Assembly: GCA_945873095.1 (NCBI GenBank) | Contig: CAMCBU010000012.1 | Location: forward strand, 1 to 64,000 | DNA length: 64,000 nt | Origin: Klebsiella pneumoniae | GTDB taxonomy: Bacteria; Pseudomonadota; Gammaproteobacteria; Steroidobacterales; Steroidobacteraceae | Direction of reading: 5' to 3' | Shown: in pieces, positions 10,024 to 17,742 of the stretch | Layout: the number at the start of each line of letters is the position of its first letter | Position numbering within the stretch: the stretch's first letter is position 1 | Position numbers and translations under genes: made by a program | The notes under the pieces: model-generated | Told to the model about the DNA's origin: nothing | Seen by the model: only the letters and a program-made list of their open reading frames with translations | Database searches by the model: none

Positions 10024-10122
10024 GGGCGGGACCTCGCAGCACAAAGCGCTGTTTTGATTGTGGTTCAGTCTAGCAGAGGCTACATTCCCGCCCTCGCCGG
10101 CCACGGCAGAAGAGCGCTCGGT

Positions 10123-11046
10123 TTGGAATTCGAAGCACAAGTCATCGCCGCCTACGGCCGACATCTGCTCGTGCGTGACGCCGATGGTGCGAGCCATGAG
10201 GCGCGCCCGTTCGGTCGCCGCGTGCAAGCGGTTTGCGGCGATCGGGTCCTGTGCGAGGGTGATGCGCACCACGGTGAGATTCACGTCAAGAGCGTACTGC
10301 CGCGCCGGAGCACGCTGGCCCGCGCCACCTTGCGCGGTGACGCCGAGGCGATCGTTGCGAATCTCGATCTACTCGTGACGGTCTTCGCGCCCCTGCCCAA
10401 GCCCGACCCGTTCATCATCGACCGCTACCTCTGTGCAGCCAGCTCAGCGGGCATGTCGGCTTTGGTCGTGCTCAACAAGGCGGATCTCATCGATGCCGCC
10501 GACCCGGCTCTCGCGGAGTGGCAAACATGGCTCGCAGCGTATCGTGCAGCCGGTTACCAGACGCTGATCGTGAGCAGCCACTCGCGTCAGCACCTCGATG
10601 CGCTGCGTTCACTGCTCGCCCATCGCACCAGTGCCTTCGTCGGGCAATCCGGTGTGGGCAAATCTTCGCTGATCGCCGCGCTCGCGCCTGCAACGGACAT
10701 CGCGACCGGTGCGCTCGACAAAACAGCGGAAGGTCGGCACACCACCACGGCGTCTCGCCTGTTCGATTTGCCCGCGGGCGGCGCCCTGATCGACTCACCC
10801 GGCGTGCGCGACTACGCGCCGGCGATCGACGGACTCGAGCCGCATAGTTTGGGCTTTCCGGAAGTGGATCAGCTCGCCACGGGATGCAAGTTCCTCGACT
10901 GTCGTCACCTGCGTGAGCCCGGTTGCGCCGTGCGGCTCGCGGCAGAGGGGCAGCAACTCGATGCACGGCGATACGAAAGTTATCGACGCCTGCGCCGCAT
11001 CCGCGACGAGCTGATCGCAGCGCAAGGACCCGGCAAACGCAGTTGA
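10123..11046 (+). CDS. rsgA: Ribosome small-subunit-dependent GTPase RsgA
   Basis: 307 residues from a TTG at 10123 (AGAAGAG 9 nt upstream). An OB-fold ([16 protein letters not shown]) is followed by the circularly permuted GTPase domain: NKAD (G4) precedes the P-loop [10 protein letters not shown] (G1) and DSPGVRDY (G3). A C-terminal zinc finger ([14 protein letters not shown]) completes it. RsgA checks late 30S maturation. The frame is open far upstream; GTG 10060 would give 328 residues but has no ribosome-binding site. Start is uncertain, identity is not. Confidence 0.93.
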   Translation: MEFEAQVIAAYGRHLLVRDADGASHEARPFGRRVQAVCGDRVLCEGDAHHGEIHVKSVLPRRSTLARATLRGDAEAIVANLDLLVTVFAPLPKPDPFIIDRYLCAASSAGMSALVVLNKADLIDAADPALAEWQTWLAAYRAAGYQTLIVSSHSRQHLDALRSLLAHRTSAFVGQSGVGKSSLIAALAPATDIATGALDKTAEGRHTTTASRLFDLPAGGALIDSPGVRDYAPAIDGLEPHSLGFPEVDQLATGCKFLDCRHLREPGCAVRLAAEGQQLDARRYESYRRLRRIRDELIAAQGPGKRS

Positions 11047-11083
11047 GTCAGCACGGCGATTGCACCGGCACCGATGCACTCAC

Positions 11084-11114
11084 AAATAGTTGCAGTCAAA
11101 AATAGTTGCAGTCA
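11084..11114. repeat. Two-copy 15-nt direct repeat in the rsgA/recR convergent gap
   Basis: The word AAATAGTTGCAGTCA occurs at 11084-11098 and again at 11100-11114, one base apart (period 16). It lies in the 71-nt gap between the convergent ends of rsgA and recR and is much more AT-rich than the surroundings. The second copy and following bases can form a short GTTG/CAAC stem. No T-tract follows on either strand, so it is not a standard terminator. Confidence 0.7.
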
Positions 11115-11117
11115 CAA

Positions 11118-11717
11118 CTAAAGTAACGACTGGCGCCCGGCCAGCGCGTGCGCGAGCGTGCCGCCGTCAATATATTCGAGCTCACCGCCGATCGGTACGC
11201 CGTGCGCAATTCGTGTGGCTCGCAAACCTCGGTGTCGCACCAGCTCCGAGAGAAAATGCGCCGTCGCCTCGCCCTCGACGGTCGGGTTCGTCGCCAAGAT
11301 GACCTCGGCGATCTCGCCCTCTGCCAAACACGCCTCGAACTCGCCGATACCAAGTTGCTCGGGGCCAATTCCATCAAGCGGCGACAAATGCCCCATCAAA
11401 ACGAAATAGCGCCCACGATAGCCACCCGACTGCTCGATGGCCACGACGTCCGCCGGTGATTCGACGATGCACAGCAAGCTGGCGTCGCGCTGCGGTGCGC
11501 TGCAGATGAAGCAGAATTCCGACTCGGTCAACATGCGGCAGCGACGACAACGACCGACTTTCGCAAGCGCCGCCTCGAGTGAGGCCGTCAACGAGCGCGC
11601 GCCGTCGCGACCATCCTGCAACAGATGAAAGGCCATACGCTGCGCACTCTTCGGGCCCACACCCGGCAGAACCCGCAAGGCATCGATCAAGCGCGCGAGC
11701 GCCGGCGTGTGTTTCAT
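11118..11717 (-). CDS. recR: Recombination protein RecR
   Basis: 199 residues, family length. RecR acts with RecF/RecO to load RecA at gaps. The N-terminal helix-hairpin-helix ([20 protein letters not shown]), a four-cysteine zinc finger ([16 protein letters not shown]), a Toprim domain ([17 protein letters not shown]) and a C-terminal Walker-B-like region ([31 protein letters not shown]) are all present. It is the last gene of a dnaX-ybaB-recR operon, with 7 nt separating it from ybaB. Confidence 0.98.
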   Translation of the reverse strand: MKHTPALARLIDALRVLPGVGPKSAQRMAFHLLQDGRDGARSLTASLEAALAKVGRCRRCRMLTESEFCFICSAPQRDASLLCIVESPADVVAIEQSGGYRGRYFVLMGHLSPLDGIGPEQLGIGEFEACLAEGEIAEVILATNPTVEGEATAHFLSELVRHRGLRATRIAHGVPIGGELEYIDGGTLAHALAGRQSLL

Positions 11718-11724
11718 CGAAATC

Positions 11725-12045
11725 TTAGAACGGCAACTTCATGCCAGGCGGCAGCCGCAGTCCCGACATCAGCGACGACATTCGCTGCTGCGACTCGCTC
11801 TCAACCCGCCGCACGGCGTCGTTGATGGCCGCAGCCACCAAATCTTCGAGCATCTCGCGATCCTCACCAATGACCGCGGGCTCGATCTGCACGCGCTTCA
11901 CTTCATGCTTACCGGTCATGGTGACCTTCACCATACCCGCGCCCGATTCACCCGTGACCTCGAGTTGCGCGATCTCTTCCTGCGCCTTCTGCATGTTGCG
12001 TTGTAGGGCTTCCGCCTGCTTCATCATGTTGCCGATATTCGCCAT
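11725..12045 (-). CDS. ybaB: Nucleoid-associated protein YbaB/EbfC
   Basis: 106 residues. The small dimeric tweezer-like DNA-binding protein is recognised by its N-terminal amphipathic helix ([20 protein letters not shown]), the central [20 protein letters not shown] strand region, and [17 protein letters not shown] near the end. It sits between dnaX (10-nt gap) and recR (7-nt gap), the standard arrangement in proteobacteria. Confidence 0.97.
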   Translation of the reverse strand: MANIGNMMKQAEALQRNMQKAQEEIAQLEVTGESGAGMVKVTMTGKHEVKRVQIEPAVIGEDREMLEDLVAAAINDAVRRVESESQQRMSSLMSGLRLPPGMKLPF

Positions 12046-12055
12046 CTGGTCGTCC

Positions 12056-13657
12056 TCAGTTGGGTTTCACCGAATCCGTTTTGACCGTCGCTCCGAAGCG
12101 CTCTTTGAAGCCCCGCACCGTCGGATCCTCGTCGATGGATAGACGCGCCGAGGCGAGAGTCGCCTCGACCTCGCGCTGCTCCGCACTCGCCGGTGTCTCC
12201 ACCGTCGACTGCGCAAGTTCGATCTCGACTTTCACGTGCTCGCCGAGATGCTTGGCGAGAGCCTGCGAGAGCTTGTCGACGAGCGCCGCGGTTTTCAGCA
12301 AGCTCTGCGCTGGATCGAGCGCCAATCGCACCAAGGCGCCCTCGCGTCCGAGGAACGCGCAATGCGCGGCGAGCTGTCGAGCGGCACCGCCGAGCTTGAG
12401 CGCCGCCAGCGTCTGCGGCCATGCGCCGAGTTCGCCACGCGCCGCCGGCTGGGCCGCGGCATCGCGCGCTGGCGCGGCAGCGCGAGTCGCTGCGCGTGTG
12501 GCGCCGGACGCGACACCCGCGTTGACGCCGGCACCACCGCCGGCTGATGCCAGCCCACGCCCACCCTCGCCCGACACCGGACGGAACGCCAGAATCCGGA
12601 GCAAGGTCATCTCGAAGCCGCTACGCGGATCGGGTGCCCAAGCCAAATCACGCCGACCGAGGATCACGGTTTGATAATGCAATTGGACGTCTTCGGGTGT
12701 GATGGCCGCCGCCAGCTCCGCCAACAAACTCTCAGGATGCAACTCGTCGCCTTCGTAAGCGGGCAAGGCCTGCTTCATCGCCACCTGCACGAGCAGACTC
12801 GCAATCTCATCGAGCATGTCGGCGTAATCCGGAGCCCACTCCTCGAGCGAGTGCGCAAAAGCGAGCACGGTCTGTGCATCGCCGCTGCCGATCAGCTTCA
12901 AGAGTTGTTCGACTTGCTTACGATCGACGGTCGCGAGCATGGCCCGCGCCGCCTCTTCGGTCGCACGACCGCCCCCAAAAGCCAGTAATTGATCCAGCAG
13001 CGACAAACCATCGCGCATGCTGCCGTCGGCAGCCTCGGCTAGCAGGCGAATACCGGGCGTCTCGTAACCGAGATTTTCGGCATCGAGGATGAACTTCATG
13101 CGATGCGCGATCAAAGAAACGGGCAAACGCTTGAGATTGAACTGCAGACAGCGTGACAACACCGTCACGGGCAGCTTCTGCGGATCCGTGGTCGCGAGCA
13201 AAAATTTGACGTGCGGCGGAGGCTCCTCGAGCGTCTTCAACAAGGCGTTGAAGGAGTTGTTCGAGAGCATGTGCACTTCGTCGATGAGATAGACCTTGTA
13301 CCGTCCACGCGTCGGCGCGTACTGGACATTCTCGAGCAGCTCACGGGTGTCTTCGACCTTGGTGCGTGAGGCGGCGTCGACTTCAATCAGATCGACGAAG
13401 CGCCCCTCGTCGATCTCGCGACAGGTTGCGCAGGTGCCGCAGGGCGTCGGCGTCATCCCGGTGTCGCAGTTGAGACACTTGGCGAGGATGCGGGCGATCG
13501 TCGTCTTGCCCACGCCACGCGTTCCGGTGAACAGGAAGGCGTGGTGGACCCGCTGCGTCGCGAGTGCATTCGAGAGTGCCTGCAGAACGTGCTCCTGCCC
13601 GGTCAACTCATCGAAGCGTTTCGGTCGCCACTTGCGGGCAAGTGCGGTGTAACTCAT
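12056..13657 (-). CDS. dnaX: DNA polymerase III subunits gamma and tau
   Basis: 533 residues. AAA+ clamp-loader motor subunit: N-terminal [11 protein letters not shown], Walker [17 protein letters not shown], a zinc module (CLNC...CGTCATC), Walker B LIDEVHML and sensor 1 [11 protein letters not shown]. Domain III is followed by an Ala/Arg-rich linker (about residues 375-410) and a C-terminal domain as in tau. ATG 13657 is chosen; a TTG four codons upstream is less likely. I saw no obvious A-rich slippery heptamer for programmed frameshifting. ffs and tRNA-Ser lie immediately upstream on the same strand. Confidence 0.97.
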   Translation of the reverse strand: MSYTALARKWRPKRFDELTGQEHVLQALSNALATQRVHHAFLFTGTRGVGKTTIARILAKCLNCDTGMTPTPCGTCATCREIDEGRFVDLIEVDAASRTKVEDTRELLENVQYAPTRGRYKVYLIDEVHMLSNNSFNALLKTLEEPPPHVKFLLATTDPQKLPVTVLSRCLQFNLKRLPVSLIAHRMKFILDAENLGYETPGIRLLAEAADGSMRDGLSLLDQLLAFGGGRATEEAARAMLATVDRKQVEQLLKLIGSGDAQTVLAFAHSLEEWAPDYADMLDEIASLLVQVAMKQALPAYEGDELHPESLLAELAAAITPEDVQLHYQTVILGRRDLAWAPDPRSGFEMTLLRILAFRPVSGEGGRGLASAGGGAGVNAGVASGATRAATRAAAPARDAAAQPAARGELGAWPQTLAALKLGGAARQLAAHCAFLGREGALVRLALDPAQSLLKTAALVDKLSQALAKHLGEHVKVEIELAQSTVETPASAEQREVEATLASARLSIDEDPTVRGFKERFGATVKTDSVKPN

Positions 13658-13686
13658 GGACTGAACCAATCAGACGAACCGAGGGA

Positions 13687-13798
13687 GGCGGCCCGCACCA
13701 GCTGGACTCCGGCACCCGACATCACCGCGACCGTTGCTCCCTTCCGGGCCTGGCGGGGTTGACGGTTGGTCGTCGCGGAGGAACCGATGCGGGACGCC
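13687..13798 (-). ncRNA. ffs: Signal recognition particle 4.5S RNA
   Basis: The minus strand carries the SRP domain IV core: CCAGGCCCGGAAGGGAGCA, including the invariant GGAA tetraloop context, followed by GTCGCGG and GTCGGGTGCCGG. The termini pair: GGCGTCCCGCATCGG at the 5' end (13798 downward) with CTGGTGCGGGCCGCC at the 3' end (to 13687), giving a hairpin of about 112 nt, close to the 114 nt of E. coli. It lies directly upstream of dnaX, a conserved position. Its protein partner Ffh is at 37527-38888. Ends are set by base pairing, accurate to a few bases. Confidence 0.93.
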
Positions 13799-13805
13799 AT
13801 GGAAC

Positions 13806-13895
13806 TGGCGGAGAGGGTGGGATTCGAACCCACGAACACCTTGCGATGTTACTTGACTTCCAATCAAGCGCCTTCGACCGCTCGGCCACCTCTCC
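13806..13895 (-). tRNA. tRNA-Ser (anticodon GGA)
   Basis: 90 nt including an encoded CCA (complement of 13806-13808). The acceptor stem GGAGAGG pairs with CCTCTCC. The anticodon stem CTTGA/TCAAG encloses the loop TTGGAAG with anticodon GGA. A long variable arm (GTAACATCGCAAGGTGTT) and the T-arm GTGGGTTCGAATCCCAC are typical of class II tRNA-Ser. It is followed 7 nt downstream by ffs. Confidence 0.97.
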
Positions 13896-13919
13896 CAACC
13901 GCGGCGATGATACCAAGGC

Positions 13920-14213
13920 CTAGGGCTGACGGGGTGGCGCGGGCGTGAATTTCGGCGGACTGTCGAGGCAGGGAGAATCCGCGGGGCGTGGCGCCTCTGG
14001 CGCATCGAGGGCCGGAATCTTCAGCGCAGCACGGGTGTCGGGCACATCTTTCCCGGCCGGAACGCGCAGCGGCGCCGTGTCGACCGCACCGGCGAAATCC
14101 TCGGGCTTGGCACAGGTCGTCTGGAATGGGTTGATCGCCGCGCAACCTTGCAGTGCGACGCAAGCGAGCAGCGCAGCGAGTGGACGAATACCAGTAGTTG
14201 AAATCCCGTTCAT
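13920..14213 (-). CDS. Small lipoprotein resembling the N-terminal segment of BamC
   Basis: 97 residues. A lipoprotein signal with LQGC lipobox is followed by a low-complexity, proline-rich chain. The stretch APLRVPAGKDVPDTRAAL and following ALKIPAL resembles the unstructured N-terminus of BamC, the part that binds BamD. The two globular helix-grip domains of BamC are absent. The start overlaps the dapA stop (ATGA), and dapA-bamC is the conserved gene order, which supports a reduced BamC. The homology is short and is my inference; an unrelated small lipoprotein remains possible. Confidence 0.6.
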   Translation of the reverse strand: MNGISTTGIRPLAALLACVALQGCAAINPFQTTCAKPEDFAGAVDTAPLRVPAGKDVPDTRAALKIPALDAPEAPRPADSPCLDSPPKFTPAPPRQP

Positions 14214-15115
14214 GACGACATTGTAGGCGCTAGCGGGAGCCCCGCGCGAGCGATCGCCGCTTCGACTCGCGAATGCAACGATGCGGAGAGCGGCACCAAG
14301 GGCAGACGAATACCCGAGTCGATGAAACCCATGCGCTCCAGCGCCCACTTCACCGGGATCGGATTCGGTTCACAAAAGAGGTCGGTATGCAGCCCCGTCA
14401 AGTTGATGTCGATTGCGCGCGCGCCCGCGGTATCGCCCGCACGCGCGAGCGCGATCATCTGCGCCATGGCCTGCGGCGCGACGTTGGCGGTCACCGACAC
14501 GACGCCCTGCGCACCGGCAAGAATGGCCGAACACGCCGTGGGATCATCACCGGAGAGGATCGTGAGCGTGGGCGCAACTTGGCAGAGGCGCTCGATGCGG
14601 GCGATGTCCGCGACGGCTTCCTTGATCGCAACGATGCGTGGCACTGCAGCCAGCCGAGCGACCGTCTCGGGCTGCATATCCACACCTGTACGACCCGGCA
14701 CGTTGTAGAGCATCACCGGCACCGTTGACGCCTCGGCAACGGCAACATAGTGACGAAACAGTCCTTCCTGCGTCGGCTTGACGTAGGCCGGCGTCACGAC
14801 CAGCAGACCGTCGACACCGAGCGCGGATAACCAGCGGACCCGCTCCATCGTAGCGCTGGTGCTGCTGACACCCGCACCCGCCAGGATGCGCGCTCGCCCG
14901 CGAACGAAGCGCAGCGCGGCCAAGACGAGTTCGCGCAATTCGTCGTCGGTGATCGTCGCCGATTCACCCGTCGTGCCACCGACGATGATCGCGTCGGTGT
15001 CGTGACTCAGGTGGTAATCGAGCAAGCGATCCCATGCAACGAAATCGATCGAACCATCAGCACGCATCGGCGTGACGATCGCAACGGAACTGCCTGCAAA
15101 CAAGCCGGCGGACAT
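14210..15115 (-). CDS. dapA: 4-hydroxy-tetrahydrodipicolinate synthase
   Basis: 301 residues, TIM-barrel class I aldolase that condenses pyruvate and aspartate semialdehyde in lysine and peptidoglycan biosynthesis. Visible are GSSVAIVTPM at the N-terminus, the pyruvate-binding GGTTGESATI, the catalytic Tyr in MLYNVPGRTGVD and the Schiff-base Lys in IVAIKEAVADIA. It is divergent from gcvR and followed by the BamC-like lipoprotein, matching the E. coli gcvR/dapA-bamC layout. Confidence 0.97.
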   Translation of the reverse strand: MSAGLFAGSSVAIVTPMRADGSIDFVAWDRLLDYHLSHDTDAIIVGGTTGESATITDDELRELVLAALRFVRGRARILAGAGVSSTSATMERVRWLSALGVDGLLVVTPAYVKPTQEGLFRHYVAVAEASTVPVMLYNVPGRTGVDMQPETVARLAAVPRIVAIKEAVADIARIERLCQVAPTLTILSGDDPTACSAILAGAQGVVSVTANVAPQAMAQMIALARAGDTAGARAIDINLTGLHTDLFCEPNPIPVKWALERMGFIDSGIRLPLVPLSASLHSRVEAAIARAGLPLAPTMSS

Positions 15116-15220
15116 GAGCGTACCAAGGGACTGAGGGAAGCCCGCGATGTTACGAGCCTCGCACCGAACGGTGCAACCGGGTCGCGGTCACGCCTGCGAA
15201 TCGCTACACTTCACGCCGAC

Positions 15221-15751
15221 ATGAAGCAACACATCGCCATCTCGGCCATCGGGCCGGATCGAACGGGCCTCGTCCACGATCTCACCAAAGTCATCAGCGA
15301 TTGCGGCGGTAACATCAGCGAGAGTCGCATGGCGAGCCTCGGCAGCGAGTTTGCGATGGTGGCTCTAGTCGGTGGCAATTGGCATTCCCTCGCAAAGCTC
15401 GAGTCGGAACTCGCGCGCTTTGCCACCGAATCGGGCATCACGCTGCATTTGCAGCGCACCGAGCCGCGAGCGGCACGCACGGAATATCTGCCCTATTCCA
15501 TCGATGCCGTCTGCCTCGATCAAACGGGCATCGTCTCAGCGCTCGCTGGCTTCTGCGCCCAACGTGGTATCGATATCGCCGAGGTCGCAACGCGCACCTA
15601 TCCCGCCGCGCACACCGGCGCGCTGATGTTCTCGGTGCAGATGATCGTCAACGTTCCGAGCAAATTGCACCTCGCGCACCTGCGCGAGGAGTTCATGGAG
15701 TTTTGCGACTCCCGTAACCTGGATGCCATCCTCGAACCCGTAAAATCCTGA
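15221..15751 (+). CDS. gcvR: Glycine cleavage system transcriptional repressor family (tandem ACT)
   Basis: 176 residues with two ACT domains: the first begins ISAIGPDRTGLVHDLTKVI, the second SIDAVCLDQTGIVSALAGF. This architecture, and the position between divergent dapA and codirectional bcp, match GcvR, which antagonises the activator GcvA in E. coli. No gcvA or gcv operon lies in the window. ATG 15221 is chosen because the frame upstream is non-homologous. A TACACT hexamer 10 nt before the ATG suggests a very short leader. Confidence 0.88.
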   Translation: MKQHIAISAIGPDRTGLVHDLTKVISDCGGNISESRMASLGSEFAMVALVGGNWHSLAKLESELARFATESGITLHLQRTEPRAARTEYLPYSIDAVCLDQTGIVSALAGFCAQRGIDIAEVATRTYPAAHTGALMFSVQMIVNVPSKLHLAHLREEFMEFCDSRNLDAILEPVKS

Positions 15752-15775
15752 TCGAAACGTCACCCTGGAGTGCTC

Positions 15776-16258
15776 ATGACCAAAGCTGCCACCGGCAAAG
15801 TCGTCATCGGTAAGAAAGTTCCGGATTTCAAAGCGGTCACTACAGATGGCAATGAGTGGCGCTTGAAGGAGGCAGCAGGGTCCAAGGTGGTGTTGTTCTT
15901 CTATCCGAAGGACATGACACCGGGTTGCACGATCGAAGCCCAAGAGTTTCGCAACCTGCAGGCGCAGTTCCGGCGCGCCAACACGCAAGTCGTCGGCGTC
16001 TCGCGCGACAGTTGTGCCTCGCACCAAAAATTTCGTAGCAAGGAAACCCTGAACTACGAACTGCTTTCCGACCAAGACGAGTCGCTATGCACGCTGTTTG
16101 ACGTCATCCGTGAAAAGAACATGTATGGCAAAAAAGTTTTTGGTATCGAGCGCAGCACCTTCTTGATCGACACCGAAGGAAAACTCGCCGCCGAGTGGCG
16201 CAAGGTCAAAGCCGAAGGCCACGCCCAAGTGGTGCTCGCTGCGGCGAAAGCGCTTTGA
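15776..16258 (+). CDS. bcp: Thioredoxin-dependent thiol peroxidase (bacterioferritin comigratory protein)
   Basis: 160 residues, atypical 2-Cys or 1-Cys peroxiredoxin. The peroxidatic cysteine lies in KDMTPGCTIEAQEF (the T/SxxC motif). The E. coli resolving Cys, five residues later, is replaced: the motif reads GCTIEA with no second Cys in that loop. Another Cys occurs in SRDSCASHQKF, and one in ESLCTLFD. GGAG lies 5 nt before the ATG. The stop overlaps the phoH-like start (TTGA). Confidence 0.95.
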   Translation: MTKAATGKVVIGKKVPDFKAVTTDGNEWRLKEAAGSKVVLFFYPKDMTPGCTIEAQEFRNLQAQFRRANTQVVGVSRDSCASHQKFRSKETLNYELLSDQDESLCTLFDVIREKNMYGKKVFGIERSTFLIDTEGKLAAEWRKVKAEGHAQVVLAAAKAL

Positions 16259-17688
16259 CCCGCGCTACCACGAAGCGTCGGCGCAGCACACGGGAACGCC
16301 GCCTCTTCGTACTCGACACCAACGTGCTGATGCACGACCCGGCGGCCATCTTCCGCTTCGAAGAGCACAACATCTATTTGCCGATGGTGGTGCTCGAGGA
16401 GCTCGACGCCCATAAAAAAGGCATGTCTGAGGCCTCGCGCAACGTCCGGCAAGTCAGCCGCTTTCTCGATGATCTCATGCGCGATGCGACTCGCGAACAG
16501 ATCGAGAGTGGTCTGCCCCTGCCAAACCATATGTCGGGCAACCACGGCAAAAAGCCGAGCAGCGGCAGGTTGTTCTTCCAGACCCAACAACTCAGCATTC
16601 AACTGCCGGAAAATCTGCCGGGCCAAGGCAACGACAACGCCATCCTCGCACAGACCCTGGCGCTGCAAGCGTTGCATTCGGAGGCACGCGTCGTCCTCGT
16701 CTCCAAAGACATCAACCTGCGCATCAAGGCGGCCGTCGTCGGCGTGCACGCCGAAGACTATTTCAGCGATCGCGCCATCGAAGATGCCGATGTCCTCTCA
16801 CCGGGACACGAGGCCTTGCCCGCCGACTTCTGGGAACGGCACGGCAAGAACATGCGCTCTTGGAAAGAAGGGACACGTACCTTCTATGAAATCTCCGGAC
16901 CCGCCGTCGGCAAATGGATCCCCAACCAATTTGTCTACGAGGAGCGTGAGGGCGGCATCGAAGCCATCGTTCGCAAACTGCAGGGCAATACCGCGACACT
17001 CGAAATCGTGCGGGATTTTCGCGGTGACAAACATGGTGTTTGGGGTATCTGCGCGCGTAATCGCGAGCAAAATTTCGCACTCAACTTGCTGATGGATCCG
17101 GAAGTCGATTTCGTCACGATCTTGGGCCCTGCCGGCACCGGCAAGACCCTACTCACCTTGGCCGCCGGGCTCGTGCAAACGCTCGAGCACAATCGATACG
17201 CCGAAATCATCATGACGCGTGTCACGATTCCGCTTGGCGAGGACATCGGCTTCTTGCCCGGTACGGAAGAAGAAAAGATGGAGCCCTGGATGGGCGCCTT
17301 GATGGACAACCTCGAGGTGCTGACGCAGAGCTCCGATGGCGGCAGTTGGGGGCGAGCGGCGACCAACGATCTGCTGCGTAATCGCATCAAGATCCGCTCG
17401 CTGAATTTCATGCGTGGTCGCACCTTCCTCAATCGCTACGTCATCCTCGATGAAGCGCAGAACCTCACCCCCAAGCAGATGAAGGCATTGGTGACGCGCG
17501 CCGGGCCCGGTACCAAGATCGTCTGCCTTGGCAACATCGCACAGATCGACACCCCCTACCTCACCGAAACCACCTCGGGCCTCACCTTCGTCGTGAGCCG
17601 ATTCCAAGGCTGGGGTTACTCAGGTCACGTCACGCTCGTCCGTGGCGAGCGCTCGCGCCTCGCGGACTACGCATCGGAGACGCTCTGA
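16255..17688 (+). CDS. PIN domain-PhoH ATPase fusion protein
   Basis: 477 residues from a TTG that overlaps the bcp stop (TTGA), so probably translationally coupled. The N-terminal PIN nuclease domain (RLFVLDTNVLMHDP, with acidic residues in VVLEELDAHKKG and DNAILAQTL) is joined to a C-terminal PhoH ATPase domain with Walker A LGPAGTGKTLLTLAAG and Walker B NRYVILDEAQNLTP. This PhoH2-like architecture is linked to RNA unwinding and cleavage in family members, but the cellular role is not settled. A longer upstream frame overlaps bcp and has no homology. Confidence 0.92.
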   Translation: MTRATTKRRRSTRERRLFVLDTNVLMHDPAAIFRFEEHNIYLPMVVLEELDAHKKGMSEASRNVRQVSRFLDDLMRDATREQIESGLPLPNHMSGNHGKKPSSGRLFFQTQQLSIQLPENLPGQGNDNAILAQTLALQALHSEARVVLVSKDINLRIKAAVVGVHAEDYFSDRAIEDADVLSPGHEALPADFWERHGKNMRSWKEGTRTFYEISGPAVGKWIPNQFVYEEREGGIEAIVRKLQGNTATLEIVRDFRGDKHGVWGICARNREQNFALNLLMDPEVDFVTILGPAGTGKTLLTLAAGLVQTLEHNRYAEIIMTRVTIPLGEDIGFLPGTEEEKMEPWMGALMDNLEVLTQSSDGGSWGRAATNDLLRNRIKIRSLNFMRGRTFLNRYVILDEAQNLTPKQMKALVTRAGPGTKIVCLGNIAQIDTPYLTETTSGLTFVVSRFQGWGYSGHVTLVRGERSRLADYASETL

Positions 17689-17706
17689 TCGCGGGCGGTT
17701 TCGCCG

Positions 17707-17736
17707 TTGAACTTGGGTCGCCCGGCGTGGTCTAGT
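17707..17736 (+). promoter_or_regulatory. Candidate promoter of bepA (leaderless type)
   Basis: TTGAAC (17707-17712), an 18-nt spacer and TCTAGT (17731-17736) resemble sigma-70 -35 and -10 boxes. Only 6 nt (TCGAAG) separate the -10 box from the bepA ATG at 17743, so transcription would begin at the start codon. No ribosome-binding site is present. Each box matches consensus at four of six positions. Confidence 0.45.
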
Positions 17737-17742
17737 TCGAAG

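Noticed and set aside
9739-10122. Long upstream extension of rsgA.
   Set aside because: It runs antisense through orn, has no RsgA-like sequence, and a TTG with ribosome-binding site matches the start of homology.
11084-11114. CRISPR-like direct repeats.
   Set aside because: Only two 15-nt copies separated by one base, no spacers and no cas genes.
12056-13657. Programmed -1 frameshift in dnaX to make gamma.
   Set aside because: I found no A-AAA-AAG type slippery heptamer; the region after domain III is GC-rich.
13564-13923. Plus-strand open frames across the ffs and tRNA-Ser region.
   Set aside because: They lie antisense to structural RNA genes and have no recognisable protein features.
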